Of a stretch of 64,000 nucleotides of DNA, positions 10,712 through 20,913 are shown in pieces (position 1 is the stretch's first letter; each line of letters begins with the position of its first letter). The stretch is from Dugong dugon (lineage: Eukaryota; Chordata; Mammalia; Sirenia; Dugongidae): contig CM057481.1 in the NCBI GenBank assembly GCA_030035585.1, positions 55,933,128-55,997,127 on the forward strand. The letters are read 5' to 3'. A model generated the notes under the pieces. It searched no databases, had not been told where the DNA came from, and was given only the letters and a program-made list of their open reading frames with translations. The position numbers and the translations under genes were made by a program.

Positions 10712-10917
10712 AGAGCCCCGGTGGTGCAGTGGTTAAGCGTCCGGCTGCTAACTGAAAGGTTGGCGGCTTGAACTCACCAGCTGCCCTGCAGCAGAAACAT
10801 GTGGCAGTCTGCTTCCATAAAGATTTACAGCCCTGGAAACCCCATGCGGCGATTCTTCTCTGTCCTGTAGGGTCGCAGTGAGTCGGAATTGACACAACAG
10901 TGGTGGTTTTTTTTTTC
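10712..10917 (+). mobile_element. AfroSINE in L1
   Basis: GAGCCCCGGTGGTGCAGTGG to GAGTCGGAATTGACACAAC and a T run. Flanks TGTTACAAA and TATTACAAA look like a decayed target duplication. Confidence 0.92.
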
Positions 10918-10935
10918 CGGCTATTACAAATAAAA

Positions 10936-11110
10936 GGAACCCTGGTGGCGCAGTGGTTACAGCAGTCAACTGGTAACTGAAAGGTTGGTGGTTCAAAACT
11001 ACCAGCTGCTCTGTGAGAGAAAGAGGTAGCAGTCTGCTTCTGTAGAGATTTACAGCCTTGGAAATCCTATGGGGTCACTATGAGTGAGAATAGACTTGAC
11101 GGCAGTGGGT
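10936..11110 (+). mobile_element. AfroSINE in L1, clear target duplication
   Basis: GGAACCCTGGTGGCGCAGTG to GACTTGACGGCAGTGGGT. The 13-bp direct repeat TATTACAAATAAA lies at 10922-10934 and 11111-11123. Confidence 0.95.
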
Positions 11111-11321
11111 TATTACAAATAAAGCTGTTATGAACATTTGTACAAGTATTTATATGCTTTCATTTCTCTTGGCTAAATACCTAGGAGTGGAATGGCCGGT
11201 TAAAAAAACTGTCTGTTTTCCAATGGGTTCTATCAACTCACACGCCGTCAGCAGTGCAGACATGCTCAGTTCCTTTATATACTCAACAGCGTTTGGTCTT
11301 TCTCATTCTAGCCATTCTAGA

Positions 11322-11525
11322 AGTCCCTGGGTGGTGCAGATGGTTAAGTGCTTGGCTACTAACCAAAAAGTTGGTGGTTTGAATCTAGCCAGAGGCACCT
11401 CAGAAGAAAGGCCTGGTGATCTGCTTCCAGAAAGTCACAGTCTTGAAAACTCTATGGGACAGTTCTACTCTCAAACACATGGAGTCACCATGAGTCAGAA
11501 TAGACTCAATGGCAATTTTTTTGGT
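11322..11525 (+). mobile_element. AfroSINE, long type (AGTCCCTGGG head)
   Basis: AGTCCCTGGGTGGTGCAG, TTGGTGGTTTGAATCTAGCC, GAAAGGCCTGGTGATCTGC, AACACATGGAGTCACCATG, then a T-rich end. Inserted in the L1. Confidence 0.92.
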
Positions 11526-11960
11526 AGTAGGTATGTAGTGGGCATTGCATTGTGGTTTTGTTTTGCATTTCCTTCATGATTAATGATGTTGAGCAGCTTT
11601 TCATTTGCTTATTTGCCATTTGTATATCTTCTTTGGGGAGATGCCTGTTCATATTTGCCCATTTTTAAAATTTAGTCTTGAGCGTTCTTTATATATTCTG
11701 GACACAAGCTGTTTATTAGATATATGATTTGCCAATATTTTGTCCCGGTTTGTGTCTTGTATTTTTATTCTCTTAGCAGTGTCTTTCAAAGAACAGACTT
11801 TTTTTTTGTTTTGATGAAGTGTAGTTTATCAAATTTTTCTTTTAGGTATTATGCTTTTGGTGTCTTATCTAAGAAATCTTTGCTCCTACCCCAAGATCAC
11901 AAAGATTGTCTTCTAGATGTTTTGTAGCTTTAGGCATTTTGAGTTGATTTTTATATATGG

Positions 11961-12990
11961 TGCACTTAATGCAGTTTTAGTAAGCAAAAAACATTGGTAA
12001 TTATAAATTCTCTGCCTGTAACCTAGGTGAAGCTGCTGGGAGTACTTGAAAATTATAAAATCATAGATTTATTTTAAAATGACTTAGGCATTTTAGTAAG
12101 TCAAAGTGGTATTCCTGCACTAATTAGTCTGAATTAGTGAGGCAAAATAAAGGCATGCCATAATTTAAATAATACAGCTTTTTAGATAAGAATATTTTAA
12201 AACAGATCACATCTGTGTAGCCTGAACAGTGAAAAGAATGATAACCTGGAAGCAGGAGACTCAGCTTTCCTTCCAGACTTGGGCAATAACTAGTTGCATA
12301 GAATATGAAAAATCACTGTAACAAATTACATAATCTCTCAGCCTCAGTTTCTGCTGGTGTTAAACACAGAAGTGAGATGAGTTTTTAGATTTACAACGTG
12401 TAACTCTTGGGCTACTAGGGATGGGGACGATTCTTAGGGATTCTCAGGGATTCTCAGATTCATCTTTGTACGAAGCATTGACTAGATAAAATGGTCCTAG
12501 CCTCTATATACCTCATTTCTAACGATGTGTTGTTGGGATGTTGATGGAGAGAATACAGATTTACTTAAAAGGACTTTTGGCTTCCTATTAATATTTGTCA
12601 TTACATATTTTCATAATCAAAGGGTACAAAAATACAATCATTGTCTGACTGGAAATATAATTTAATTCTTACTAGTAAAATGAGTTCTTAGTTTAGCTGG
12701 GGAACCTCTAGCTAAATGATCTTTTGCTAAGATTCTTCCGAGCTTTGAGGTTTCATGAGGCCACAGTGCAACCAACTGATCAGCAGTTGTGATTAGTGAC
12801 AGTTTTGGTAGCATGGACATGCCACTTTGCTCAGGTGGTTCAAGTCCAAGGTGGTCCCCAGGCCACTGACAGCATCCTTACCCTGCTCGGTCTGTGCTGC
12901 TGACGGCTCAGAACGTGGTTTGGATGGCAGATGGAGTGGGGTCCATCGCCATTAGAAGTATATTTGTGGCTCAGGCACTCCTTAAGGTGT
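11961..12990. other. mostly unassigned DNA
   Basis: Apart from a weak MIR at 12220-12365 nothing is recognised. A short triplicated word GGGATTCTCA/GGGATTCTTA occurs at about 12420-12460. Confidence 0.4.
12220..12365 (+). mobile_element. MIR SINE, decayed
   Basis: ACCTGGAAGCAGGAGACTCA, TTGGGCAATAACTAGTTG and ATAATCTCTCAGCCTCAGTT follow the MIR order with heavy decay. Confidence 0.6.
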
Positions 12991-13181
12991 TGTTGTTGTT
13001 GGGAGCCGTCTCATAGTGACCCCCTGTGACAGAGTAGGACCGCCTCATAGAGTTTTGTAGGCTATAATCTTTATGGGAGCAAACCGCCAGGTCTTCCTCC
13101 TGTGCAGCTGCTGGGTGGGGTCGAACCAGCAACCTTCGGTTAGTAGCTGAGCGCTTAATTGTTGTGTCATCGGAGCGCCTT
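12991..13181 (-). mobile_element. AfroSINE with 12-bp target duplication
   Basis: Left end TGTTGTTGTTGGGAGCC is the tail; the right end GTTGTGTCATCGGAGCGCC is the head. The direct repeat TCCTTAAGGTGT lies at 12979-12990 and 13182-13193. Confidence 0.93.
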
Positions 13182-13193
13182 TCCTTAAGGTGT

Positions 13194-13604
13194 AGGGTCA
13201 GAATTTCCCGCTATGAATATCCTATAATATGTGCTAGCCTGGAAACCCTCAGGACTGTGTTGATAAGCAGGTTAATTAGAGTAGAAAGAAATGTCCTATG
13301 AGGACTGACACGTGATCCACACGGGCATATTAACCAGTAAGCGAGGTACGCACAGGCTTACAGTAAGCCAGATACTCATGGATTTACAGTAAACCAGGGA
13401 CGCATGGGCTTACTTGTATTTACTGATCTATAGTGCACAGTTTCACATGAAATTGCACGACAGTTTCACATGATATTGTGTACTGCAGATTAGTAAGTAG
13501 ACACAAATAAGCCTCTGTGTACCTTGTTTATTGGGTAATCCGTCCCTGGGTCCACATGCTGCGAAATCCCTATTTTTTTTTTTCCTAACAACAACATGTC
13601 TATG
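13194..13604. other. unassigned DNA with short tandem repeats
   Basis: Contains the 26-bp tandem array at 13339-13416 and, just right of it, two copies of ACAGTTTCACATGA (near 13438 and 13460). No gene visible. Confidence 0.5.
13339..13416. repeat. 3 x 26-bp imperfect tandem repeat
   Basis: Units start at 13339, 13365 and 13391; each follows the pattern AARCBAGRNACKCAYRGRYT then TACAGT or TACTTG. Confidence 0.85.
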
Positions 13605-13900
13605 GGGGCAGGGGTGGTTCAGTGGTGGAATTCTCACCTTTCTTGCAGGAGACACGGGTACGATTCCAGGCCAGTGCACCTCATGCACAGCTACCGCCTG
13701 TCTGTCAGTGGAGGCTTGCACGTTGCTGTGATGTTGAGCAGGTTTCAGCAGAGTTACCGGACTAAGAGACTAGGAAGAAAGGCCTGGAGATCTATGTCCA
13801 ATAGTCAGCCACTGAATAACCTGTATGGATCGCAGCTGTCAAATTTCATTGTGCATGGGAATGCCACGAGTCAGGGGCTGACTCAACAGGGGCTAACACC
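13605..13900 (+). mobile_element. tRNA-Gly-headed SINE
   Basis: Head GTGGTTCAGTGGTGGAATTC, B-box ACGATTCCAGGCCAG, then GCACCTCATGCACAGC, body TGATGTTGAGCAGGTTTCAG, tail GAGTCAGGGGCTGACTC. The part before the tail is shortened (no CAGGACCGGGCAG block). Confidence 0.88.
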
Positions 13901-13934
13901 ACACACACACAGACACACACACACACACACACAC
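13899..13934. repeat. (CA)n microsatellite at SINE end
   Basis: CA dinucleotides with one AGA interruption, directly continuing the SINE tail. Confidence 0.93.
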
Positions 13935-13954
13935 GAGCGGTATTTACAATTGGA

Positions 13955-14225
13955 GTATTTTTTTTATTAATTTTTTTTTAATTGTACTTCAGGTGAAGGC
14001 TTACAGAACAAATAGTTTCTCATGAAACAGTAGTACACATGTTGTTTTATGACATTGGTTAACAACCCCACAACATGTTAACCCTCTAACTTCTCAACCT
14101 TTTTTTTTTTTGGTGAAAATACACATTGCCAAAGATACACCATTTCAAAAATTTCTACATGCATAGTTCAGTGACACTGACTACGCTCTTCCAATTGTGT
14201 TGCTGTTCTCACTTAAGATGAAGGA
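13955..14225 (-). mobile_element. afrotherian L1 3' end, two-part unit
   Basis: Plus-strand words TTGTACTTCAGGTGAAGGCT, ACAGAACAAATAGTTTCTC and CATTGGTTAACAACCCC form part one; a T run at 14100 starts part two (AAAATACACATTGCCAAAGA, GTTCAGTGACACTGACTAC). The same two parts recur at 45430-45660. Confidence 0.85.
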
Positions 14226-15045
14226 ACTTGGAGTATTTTAATGTAATTGTTTCGCGTTGTATTCCTATGCATTTACAATATCAATCTAAGAAGGCATTCA
14301 TAGGCTGTCCCAGTTGACCGGAGGGGGTCCATGGCATACAAAAGGCTAAGAATTGCTGTGAGTGTTTGCAGCTACATCTTAGCCTCCCTGCTCTTACCAG
14401 GTACCCTAACTTGGTAAGAGTTGGCTGGTGGCAGAGGCATCCTGTGGCATCATCAGAAAACTGTTTCCCCTCAGGGAAATCGTGATGGTCGAGCAGGAAG
14501 CTGCTCCTTCTGGAACTCAAGTGGCAGCAAAGCTCAGCGTAGCCATGGGGCAGCTGGGAAAACGGAGAAGAGGAAAAGTTGGTCAGCACCAGGCAGATGT
14601 GGAACCAGTCGCATAACATTATACCACTGAGACTTGGAGACGGAGTGTATCCGATTTGGGTCACGTTAGGGAAACGTTCATTGCGGCACCCCCCCTACTC
14701 CCAGGTGTCCAGTAGATAGAATCTCCATTACTCACATTTGTCTTATCGATCTGTATTTCCAGAAGGGGGAATCAGATGATAAGTCACAAGTGGCTTGATT
14801 TTCTGCTGAATCCTAATGCCTTTTCCTCGCCGTTTTTTGGAGAGAGGAACAAGTGAACGTGGCGCTTTGCTGAGGATGTAGAGATGGATTGAGGGGGGAG
14901 GTTGGCCCACACTCCTTCATAGCAAGTCTGAAAGGTATGCCCTCTCCTTCCGCATTTCCTCTGGGAGAGCCTGTGCCTTAGATGCTTCCTTGCTCTGGTT
15001 CACACATCTTCTGTGGCCATTATCATCGTGCATGAAAGTGATTTG
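14226..15045. other. unassigned DNA
   Basis: Locally GC-richer. A 9-bp perfect inverted repeat CTCTTACCA/TGGTAAGAG (14391-14399 and 14412-14420) encloses a 12-nt loop. Overlapping open frames on both strands at 14281-14664 show no recognisable domain. Confidence 0.4.
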
Positions 15046-15262
15046 TGTCTGTCTGGGTGGCGCAAGTGATTGAATTGCTGGGCTACAACCAAACAGTTGT
15101 CAGTTTGAATCCACCCAGAAGTGCCTCGAAAGAAAGGCCTGGCAATCCACTTTGGAAAAACCAGCCACTGAAACGCCTACAGAGCACCGCTGTACTCCGG
15201 TGCACGTGGGGCCACTATGAGTGGGATTGACTCGCCAGTGACCAGTTTGGTTGGTTTTGGTT
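15046..15262 (+). mobile_element. AfroSINE, long type
   Basis: TCTGTCTGGGTGGCGCAAG, GTTTGAATCCACCCAGAAG, GAAAGGCCTGGCAATCCAC, CCACTATGAGTGGGATTGAC, ending GGTTGGTTTTGG. Confidence 0.92.
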
Positions 15263-15685
15263 TCCCTTCCAAGGCAAGACTTTCTAAAGGGTCTTGTTTT
15301 AGGTGTCTTATTTCTGTCTTGCAAGCTGCCTGGCTCAATAAGACTTCTTTTTTTTTTTAACTGAATGAGTGACTGTTGAATGTAATAGGATATTTTTTCT
15401 TCTATAATGATTTTCCTAGGCTCTGTCATCCCAACTTTTCAGGATAAAAGTGAGAAATGTTTTCCCAAGTTAGTTTCTGGCAGTGAAGAATGCACTGAGC
15501 TTCCAGGTGCTCTGGAATATTCCTTAGTGAATGTCCACCACAGGCGGCTCTGTGTTTCGTTAGCAGTGGATGCTTGCTTAGGTTGCCTCCAGCTCCTGCA
15601 GCTGCAGAACAACAACAAGAATGCATCAATGAATGTCCCTTTATGGACCTGTTCAGAAATTTCCCTAGGATATACAGGACAGGAA
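15263..15685. other. unassigned DNA
   Basis: Overlapping frames of 93-128 codons on both strands around 15407-15793 run into the SINE at 15686 and have no recognisable domain, so I do not call a gene. Confidence 0.4.
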
Positions 15686-15894
15686 GGAGCCCGGGTGGCG
15701 CAGTCATTAAAACATTTGGCTGCTATCCAGAAGGTTGGCGGTTCAACCCACCAGCGCTCCATAGAAGAAAGATGTAGCAGGCTGCTCTCGTAAAGATTAC
15801 AGCCTTGGAAACCCTATGGGGCAGTTCTACTCTGTCCAATAGGGTTGCTATGAATCGGAATCAACTCGAAGGCAACGGAATTTTTTTTTTTTTT
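15686..15894 (+). mobile_element. AfroSINE
   Basis: GGAGCCCGGGTGGCGCAGTC to GAATCGGAATCAACTCGAAG and a T run of about 16. Confidence 0.93.
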
Positions 15895-16734
15895 AATTCT
15901 CGCAGGAGGGATGGCTAGGTCATTGGAAAGGTGCCTACTTAACATCACAAAACACTAACAGTTGGCTGACCACCACATGTCTTTTCCACGTTACAGTCCT
16001 AGAATTTGTGCCTAAGATTTCGTCTCTGAGAACAAGGAATTTAAAGGCAGGTATTTTAGAAAATTATCTCTGTGCTTCAGTTGATCAGCTTTAAGGGCCA
16101 CAACCCAATCATTAGCACGTCTGATGTGTTATTTGTTGGCTTAGGGACCTAAGTGTTAAATAAGTACTTGTGGAATTGAGCTGTTTTTTAGAGTATTCTT
16201 TAAAACCACAGGATTCAAGTGCCCTACATGTGTACTAGGCACCGATTTTAGTTTTGTAGTATTCTCCTAAGGAAGCTGTTGCTAGGAATGAATAAATGGT
16301 GGATATTCCCACTGGTGACTGAAAACTAGACTCTTCCTTTGCTGGCGTGACAAAGGTCCACACGCGAGTGAGCCTTCTGGCCAAGCCTGCTTGAAGGGCT
16401 GCCGCCTTGCTGCCACTTTCACTGCCCTGGTGCAATTCCATTCAAGGTTGCCACACGGCTGGGAAGTTCTCTGCCTAAATTATCTCCATTATTTCCCGAG
16501 TCTGAGTCCATTAACCAACTGGGTCAAAAGGCCAAGAAGAGAAATGGCATTCTGGAAATGTTATCATTTTGCGGTGAATGCTAACTACTGTACATTCACG
16601 GCCGATTAAGCTTTGCTGTCTATATTTTATTATGGATTGTGACAGGGATTTTGAGAATGAGTTCTGTTAAATAATAAATAGAACTCACAGGTCATGATAA
16701 GTGTCTTGGGAGGAGGGAGGAAGTTGGGAGTTTT
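15895..16734. other. repeat-poor block
   Basis: No repeat recognised. The segment 16420-16660 is a mixed-composition stretch (GAAATGGCATTCTGG, GTACATTCACGGCCGATTAA) with the texture of conserved non-coding DNA; this is a hunch. Confidence 0.4.
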
Positions 16735-16755
16735 TTAATATATATATATCATACA

Positions 16756-16803
<48 letters not shown>
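16735..16803. repeat. (TA)n-(CA)n microsatellite
   Basis: Short TA run followed by about 50 bp of CA, ending directly before a SINE head. Confidence 0.93.
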
Positions 16804-16805
16804 AA

Positions 16806-17014
16806 GGAGCACTGGTGGCACAGTGGTTAAGTGCTCAGCTGATAACCGAAAGGTCAGTGGTTTGAACCCATCAGCCACTCCACGGAAGAAAGATGTGGCA
16901 GTCTGCTTCTGTGAAGATTATAGCCTTGGAAACCCTATGGGGCAGTTCTGCTCTGTCCTACAGGGTTACTACGAGTTGAAACTGACTTGATGGCAATGAT
17001 TTTTTTTTTTTTTT
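16806..17014 (+). mobile_element. AfroSINE
   Basis: GGAGCACTGGTGGCACAGTG to GAGTTGAAACTGACTTGATG and a T run. CA-rich DNA occurs on both sides (16750-16803 and 17017-17035), so the insertion may have split a microsatellite. Confidence 0.93.
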
Positions 17015-17042
17015 AAATACACACATACACACCTACCTACAT

Positions 17043-17540
17043 GTATTTTTTTTTGCCAATAGATATTTGCAGTGAAATGTGAATATTACTAATTATGTAT
17101 TGTCAGTGATTTGATGCCCTTTTTCCTACCAAAATTTTGATTAAGGTGTTGCTTGAAGCAAAGGTCTCAAAGTGATGGCCCACAAGTAATTTTAGGTCCA
17201 TAGACATGGTTTGTTAGGCTCGGATTATGTTTAAAAAGTCGTTTTTTTAAACTGGTTGCTTTGTTTGAAAAATCACAAGATTGAACATAAAAATTCAGAT
17301 TTCGGGCAATACTGAGATTTTATTTCTGCTTTGCAGTAGTCTGCTGCAGCTGACTGCTGTCTGCTCCCCGCAGATGGGGTACTTTTTGTTCTCTGTGTAC
17401 CAGGCCTGCTTCCCTTGTTTATGTCGACTCCTTTGACCCAGTATTATAAGCAATTGAGTTTGAGAGCTTTGAGTTGTATGTTCCAGAATGAAGATAAAAA
17501 TAAGTGGAAGATTTTATTTCAAATTTCAAGTGTTTTTGTC
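17043..17540. other. unassigned DNA, possible ancient MER element
   Basis: GTGATGGCCCACAAGTAATT and TTTGCAGTAGTCTGCTGCAG recall an old dispersed repeat that I cannot name with confidence. No gene visible. Confidence 0.35.
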
Positions 17541-17830
17541 ACTTCATAGTATAGTGGTTAAGAGTCTGGGGTCTGGAATCTGAGCTCAAGAGCTGGTTCC
17601 ACCCAGACTTAGCTGTGTGACCTTAGACAGGTTATGTAACCTCTCTGAACACCAGTTTCCTCAGTTCAGTGGGGACAGCAGTTGTACCTACCTTACGTGG
17701 TTGCTGTGAGGATTCCATTTTTATGTGCGTGGATGTGTGTGCATTCAAACACAACCACACTCACAGTCATCACATACCACTTAGAACAGTGCCCAGTTCA
17801 TGCTAGCCCATGAACTATTTTTATATTGGT
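17541..17830 (+). mobile_element. MIR SINE, near full length
   Basis: Head ATAGTATAGTGGTTAAGAGT, core TTAGCTGTGTGACCTTAGAC, then GTTATGTAACCTCTCTGAAC and a decayed right end. Confidence 0.9.
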
Positions 17831-17893
17831 ACATAAAAGGATATTTTATCTTTCAGAGTAGTTTCTTCCAGGGAATAACATTTTTGCTTCAGA

Positions 17894-18056
17894 TTGTTGT
17901 TGATAACTGCTGTGGAGTTGGCCTCTGACTCCTGGCAGACCCATACATGACAAAATCAGACTGTTGTGATCCACAGGTTTTTCACTGGCTGATTTTTAGA
18001 AGTAGATTGCCAGGCCTTTCTTCCTAGTCTGCCTTAGTCTGGAAGCTGCATGCAAC
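17894..18056 (-). mobile_element. RTE-derived SINE fragment, internally deleted
   Basis: Tail (ATTGTTGTTGATAACTGCTG) at the left; then GACTGTTGTGATCCACAGG and CTTTCTTCCTAGTCTGCC from the RTE 5' body. About 60 bp present in related copies is missing between them, and the head is truncated. Confidence 0.8.
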
Positions 18057-19394
18057 ATGCACGCTAGGCATTGGTTAAAATGGCAGGTATACTGGGTTGA
18101 TAGAGTTACTAATCCTTATTCTAACCTTAATAATTACATACAGGAAATTATAAAAGCTGATCAACACCGTCTTACTTTAATATCCTTCAAAACAGTGAGA
18201 CTTGGGAGGACGGTGTGTCTATAAAGGATGCCAAGCATTTCCAAGAAGCAGTTTGCACATATGAACGAGCCTTGTTTCTTATGCATCAATCAGATGACTT
18301 AAGTGATGACCAGCACCCAGCCTGGGAAGACGGAGATAATGTCATCTCAACTGACACAGTGAGGGGGGTCTGACAGTCCACAGAAGGGAAGAAAAGAGGG
18401 CTCACTCTCGTTGGAGACAGCGTCTCGTGATGGTGTTTGGTGTTTGATCGGCAGATGGAGACTCAGAAATCACGTGTAAATGACTAATGATGGAAAGAGA
18501 CGGAGATAAATCGGCTTGCTCTAGTGATCACATCCTCCCTTGACTAGAATCAGCGCTGGATATATTGTATTTCTTAAGCTAATAGGGCTTTTTCCCAGCC
18601 CCCTCCTTTTTTTTTCTTTTTCTTTTTTTTTAATGATGTTGCCTTTCAAAGCTATTTAGTGCTAAAAGTACGTCGTGTTGTGTTTGAGTAGTCTTTATGT
18701 CAGGAGCTGCAGCAATCAAGGAAGATTAATAACATTTGCTACACATGTACGCTCACATATAGATGGATATATGTTTACATTTCAAAATGTATTTCTATAT
18801 AATTTATTCTTAGGCAACGGATAAATTAGTAAAGCAATCATAGTTTTTAAAAGTCAATTTTAATTTCAATGATTTGAAATCATTTTTATGGCAATTAAGA
18901 GAATTATCCGGGTGATTAAAGGTTGCCATCCCTGGGTCCTCATTAGCTAACATCTAACATTATTTCCTGTTTATCCTCTTTTCAAATTAGCGCCATACCT
19001 TGGGATACAGACATTGTTTTTCCAGGTTTGCAATGCCCTATGCACGCTTAATGTGCTTGGCAAATCAACTGGCCGTAATGTTCCTTTATTAAGAGGGACT
19101 TTGTCCTTTGTATATGCAGTATTATTTAACATTCGTGCAATGAGTATATCTCTGTATTTTCAGAAATGACTATGTGACAACATTTTGACAGTTTGCATGA
19201 ATTGGAAGAAATCATTGAATGCCGTTGTGAAAGGGAATCTGAGTGTCACATTTTAAAAATGTAATGATAGCAAGAGTGTTTAAGAAAATTTAAGTTTAAT
19301 TCAAGGAGAATGTGACTTACATGATGATGATTTTATTATAGTACTGTTGTATTACTCTGGCACTGGGCGCCATCCCCTTCCCTGTGCATTCTCC
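18057..19394. other. long repeat-free block, possible regulatory DNA
   Basis: About 1.3 kb with no recognised repeat, unusual for this window. From 18560 to 19200 it is AT-rich with several homeobox-type TAAT/ATTA cores (CAATTAAGAGAATTATCC, GGTGATTAAAGG), and a 15-bp palindrome-like site ATGATTT-G-AAATCAT at 18869-18883. A T-rich tract lies at 18605-18630. Function is inferred from texture only. Confidence 0.4.
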
Positions 19395-19560
19395 CATATG
19401 ACGTCCTCACCCATCCTGGAGGTCCTGTGTCCTCTCACATTTGCACTGAGGTTCAGACCTGTCAGTGACTCACCCGAGGTCACACAGCCAGCAAGTGGTG
19501 AAGCTGGGGTTGGAATTATGCCCGTTTCCCTCCCAAGCTCGTATCTTTTCCCTCCGTACA
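19395..19560 (-). mobile_element. MIR SINE
   Basis: Plus-strand words ACTGAGGTTCAGACCTG, GAGGTCACACAGCCAGCAAG and GAAGCTGGGGTTGGAATT are an antisense MIR core. Confidence 0.82.
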
Positions 19561-20693
19561 ACAGGGCTTCCACAGTGATAGGCTTTGTTTCTGCAGTGTG
19601 GTTCTGACCTGCTCCCTCTGAGTGTGAGTGCCGTACAACAACAACTCCATCCGTATAGTGCAGAAACTGGGACTTGGGTTGAGTGGTTTACTCAGTAATG
19701 ATTAGTGCTAGAAGTGAAAATTGAACCTGTAATTTCTGTTTTCCAGCTCGGGGTTTCTGTCTCACTCAGCACCAAGCTTATGGGGTTAATTTAAAGATCA
19801 CGTAAAGGTTACTGCTTATATGGTGCCTACTAAAGTTATAAAGTCTGTTACCCTGTGAGGCTGCCTAATGCGTTGAAAATAGGGGTCAAGAGAAGTTTCC
19901 ATAAGACTCTGGGAGTCTTTACTAAGAGGAATAGACAAGTTAGAGGTGACTGGGAACATCTTATTCTTTGGGAAGTGATGTTGTATAAGACAATCACGGT
20001 ACTGTTTTATTCCTTTGTGTCATAGTAGACATGGACTCTCAGAATGACCTTCTACATGAATTTTTAATTAAAATATGACACAAATAATTCAGCACTCAAA
20101 TTGTAAAACATTAAAAAAGATAAAGCTACCTTAGACCTCCCAACCCTGCGCTCCCCAGCCTACCCTGCCCATGCCCTGTGTTAATCAGTTAGCAATGCCT
20201 TCCTCTGCATGTAATTGACTAAATGGCTTAAGCAAACCTGAGTGTATCTTTTTCTCATAATAAGCAGTGCAGCAGTGGGTAGTCCAGGGCTGCCATAACT
20301 GTTCAAAGATCCAGACTTCTTGTCACTTTTTTCTGCCTCACCATCTTTAGCTGGTGACTTTTGTTCTCATGGTAGCAAGGTGATTGCTCCAGTTCTGGAC
20401 ATTGTGTTCACATTCCGGACAGGAAAAACACTAAAGAGCAAAAGAAAACAGGTGCCTGGCAGTTGAGGCTGGTCCTTTGTATCGGTAAAGTAATAGCTCC
20501 TCTGGAAGCCACACCCAGTGAAATCTGCTTATTTTCATTGGTCAGGACAGGGTCACATGGCCACTTTGAAAAAAGATCATGTTTCAAATAGTAAGGAAGA
20601 TAGAGAGCAGGAATATCGGGTAGGCATGTACCAGTGTCTGTTTATCCGTTCGGTCTTTTTGGTGAATTTACATACATGTATATGTACATATAA
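19561..20693. other. unassigned DNA with an old dispersed repeat
   Basis: 20190-20600 (GTAATTGACTAAATGGCTTA, CACATTCCGGACAGGAA, CATTGGTCAGGACAGGGTCA) has the order of an ancient eutherian repeat whose family I cannot name; 20050-20160 resembles an eroded L1 tail. No gene visible. Confidence 0.4.
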
Positions 20694-20913
20694 GGAGTCC
20701 CTGGGTGGCACAAACGATTAAGCGCTCAGCTCCTCATCAAAAGGTTGGTGGTTTGAATTCATCCGGGCGCTCCTCAGAATAAAGGCCTGGTGATCTACTT
20801 CCGAAAGACCACAGCCATTGAAAACCCTAAGGAGCACGGTTCTACTCTGACACACATGGGATTGCCATGAGTTGGAATTGACTCAGCAGCAACTGGTTTG
20901 GGTTTTTTTTTTT
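20694..20913 (+). mobile_element. AfroSINE, long type
   Basis: GGAGTCCCTGGGTGGCACAA, AAAGGCCTGGTGATCTAC, ACACATGGGATTGCCATGAG, ending GGTTTGGG plus T run. Confidence 0.93.

Larger units (their letters stand above)
10256..11960 (-). mobile_element. old L1 3' region, split by three SINEs
   Basis: Segments 10256-10711, 11111-11321 and 11526-11960 join into one antisense L1. Landmarks on the plus strand are TTTATCCATTCACCTGTTGA, GGCTAAATACCTAGGAGTGG, CTTTATATATTCTGGACACA and TTTTGTTTTGATGAAGTGTA. Decay is heavy and no frame survives. Confidence 0.9.

Noticed and set aside
11130-11579. 149-codon plus-strand frame
   Set aside because: It runs through antisense L1 and a SINE; a shadow frame in repeats.
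13596-13970. 124-codon plus-strand frame
   Set aside because: Entirely tRNA-Gly-headed SINE plus a CA microsatellite.
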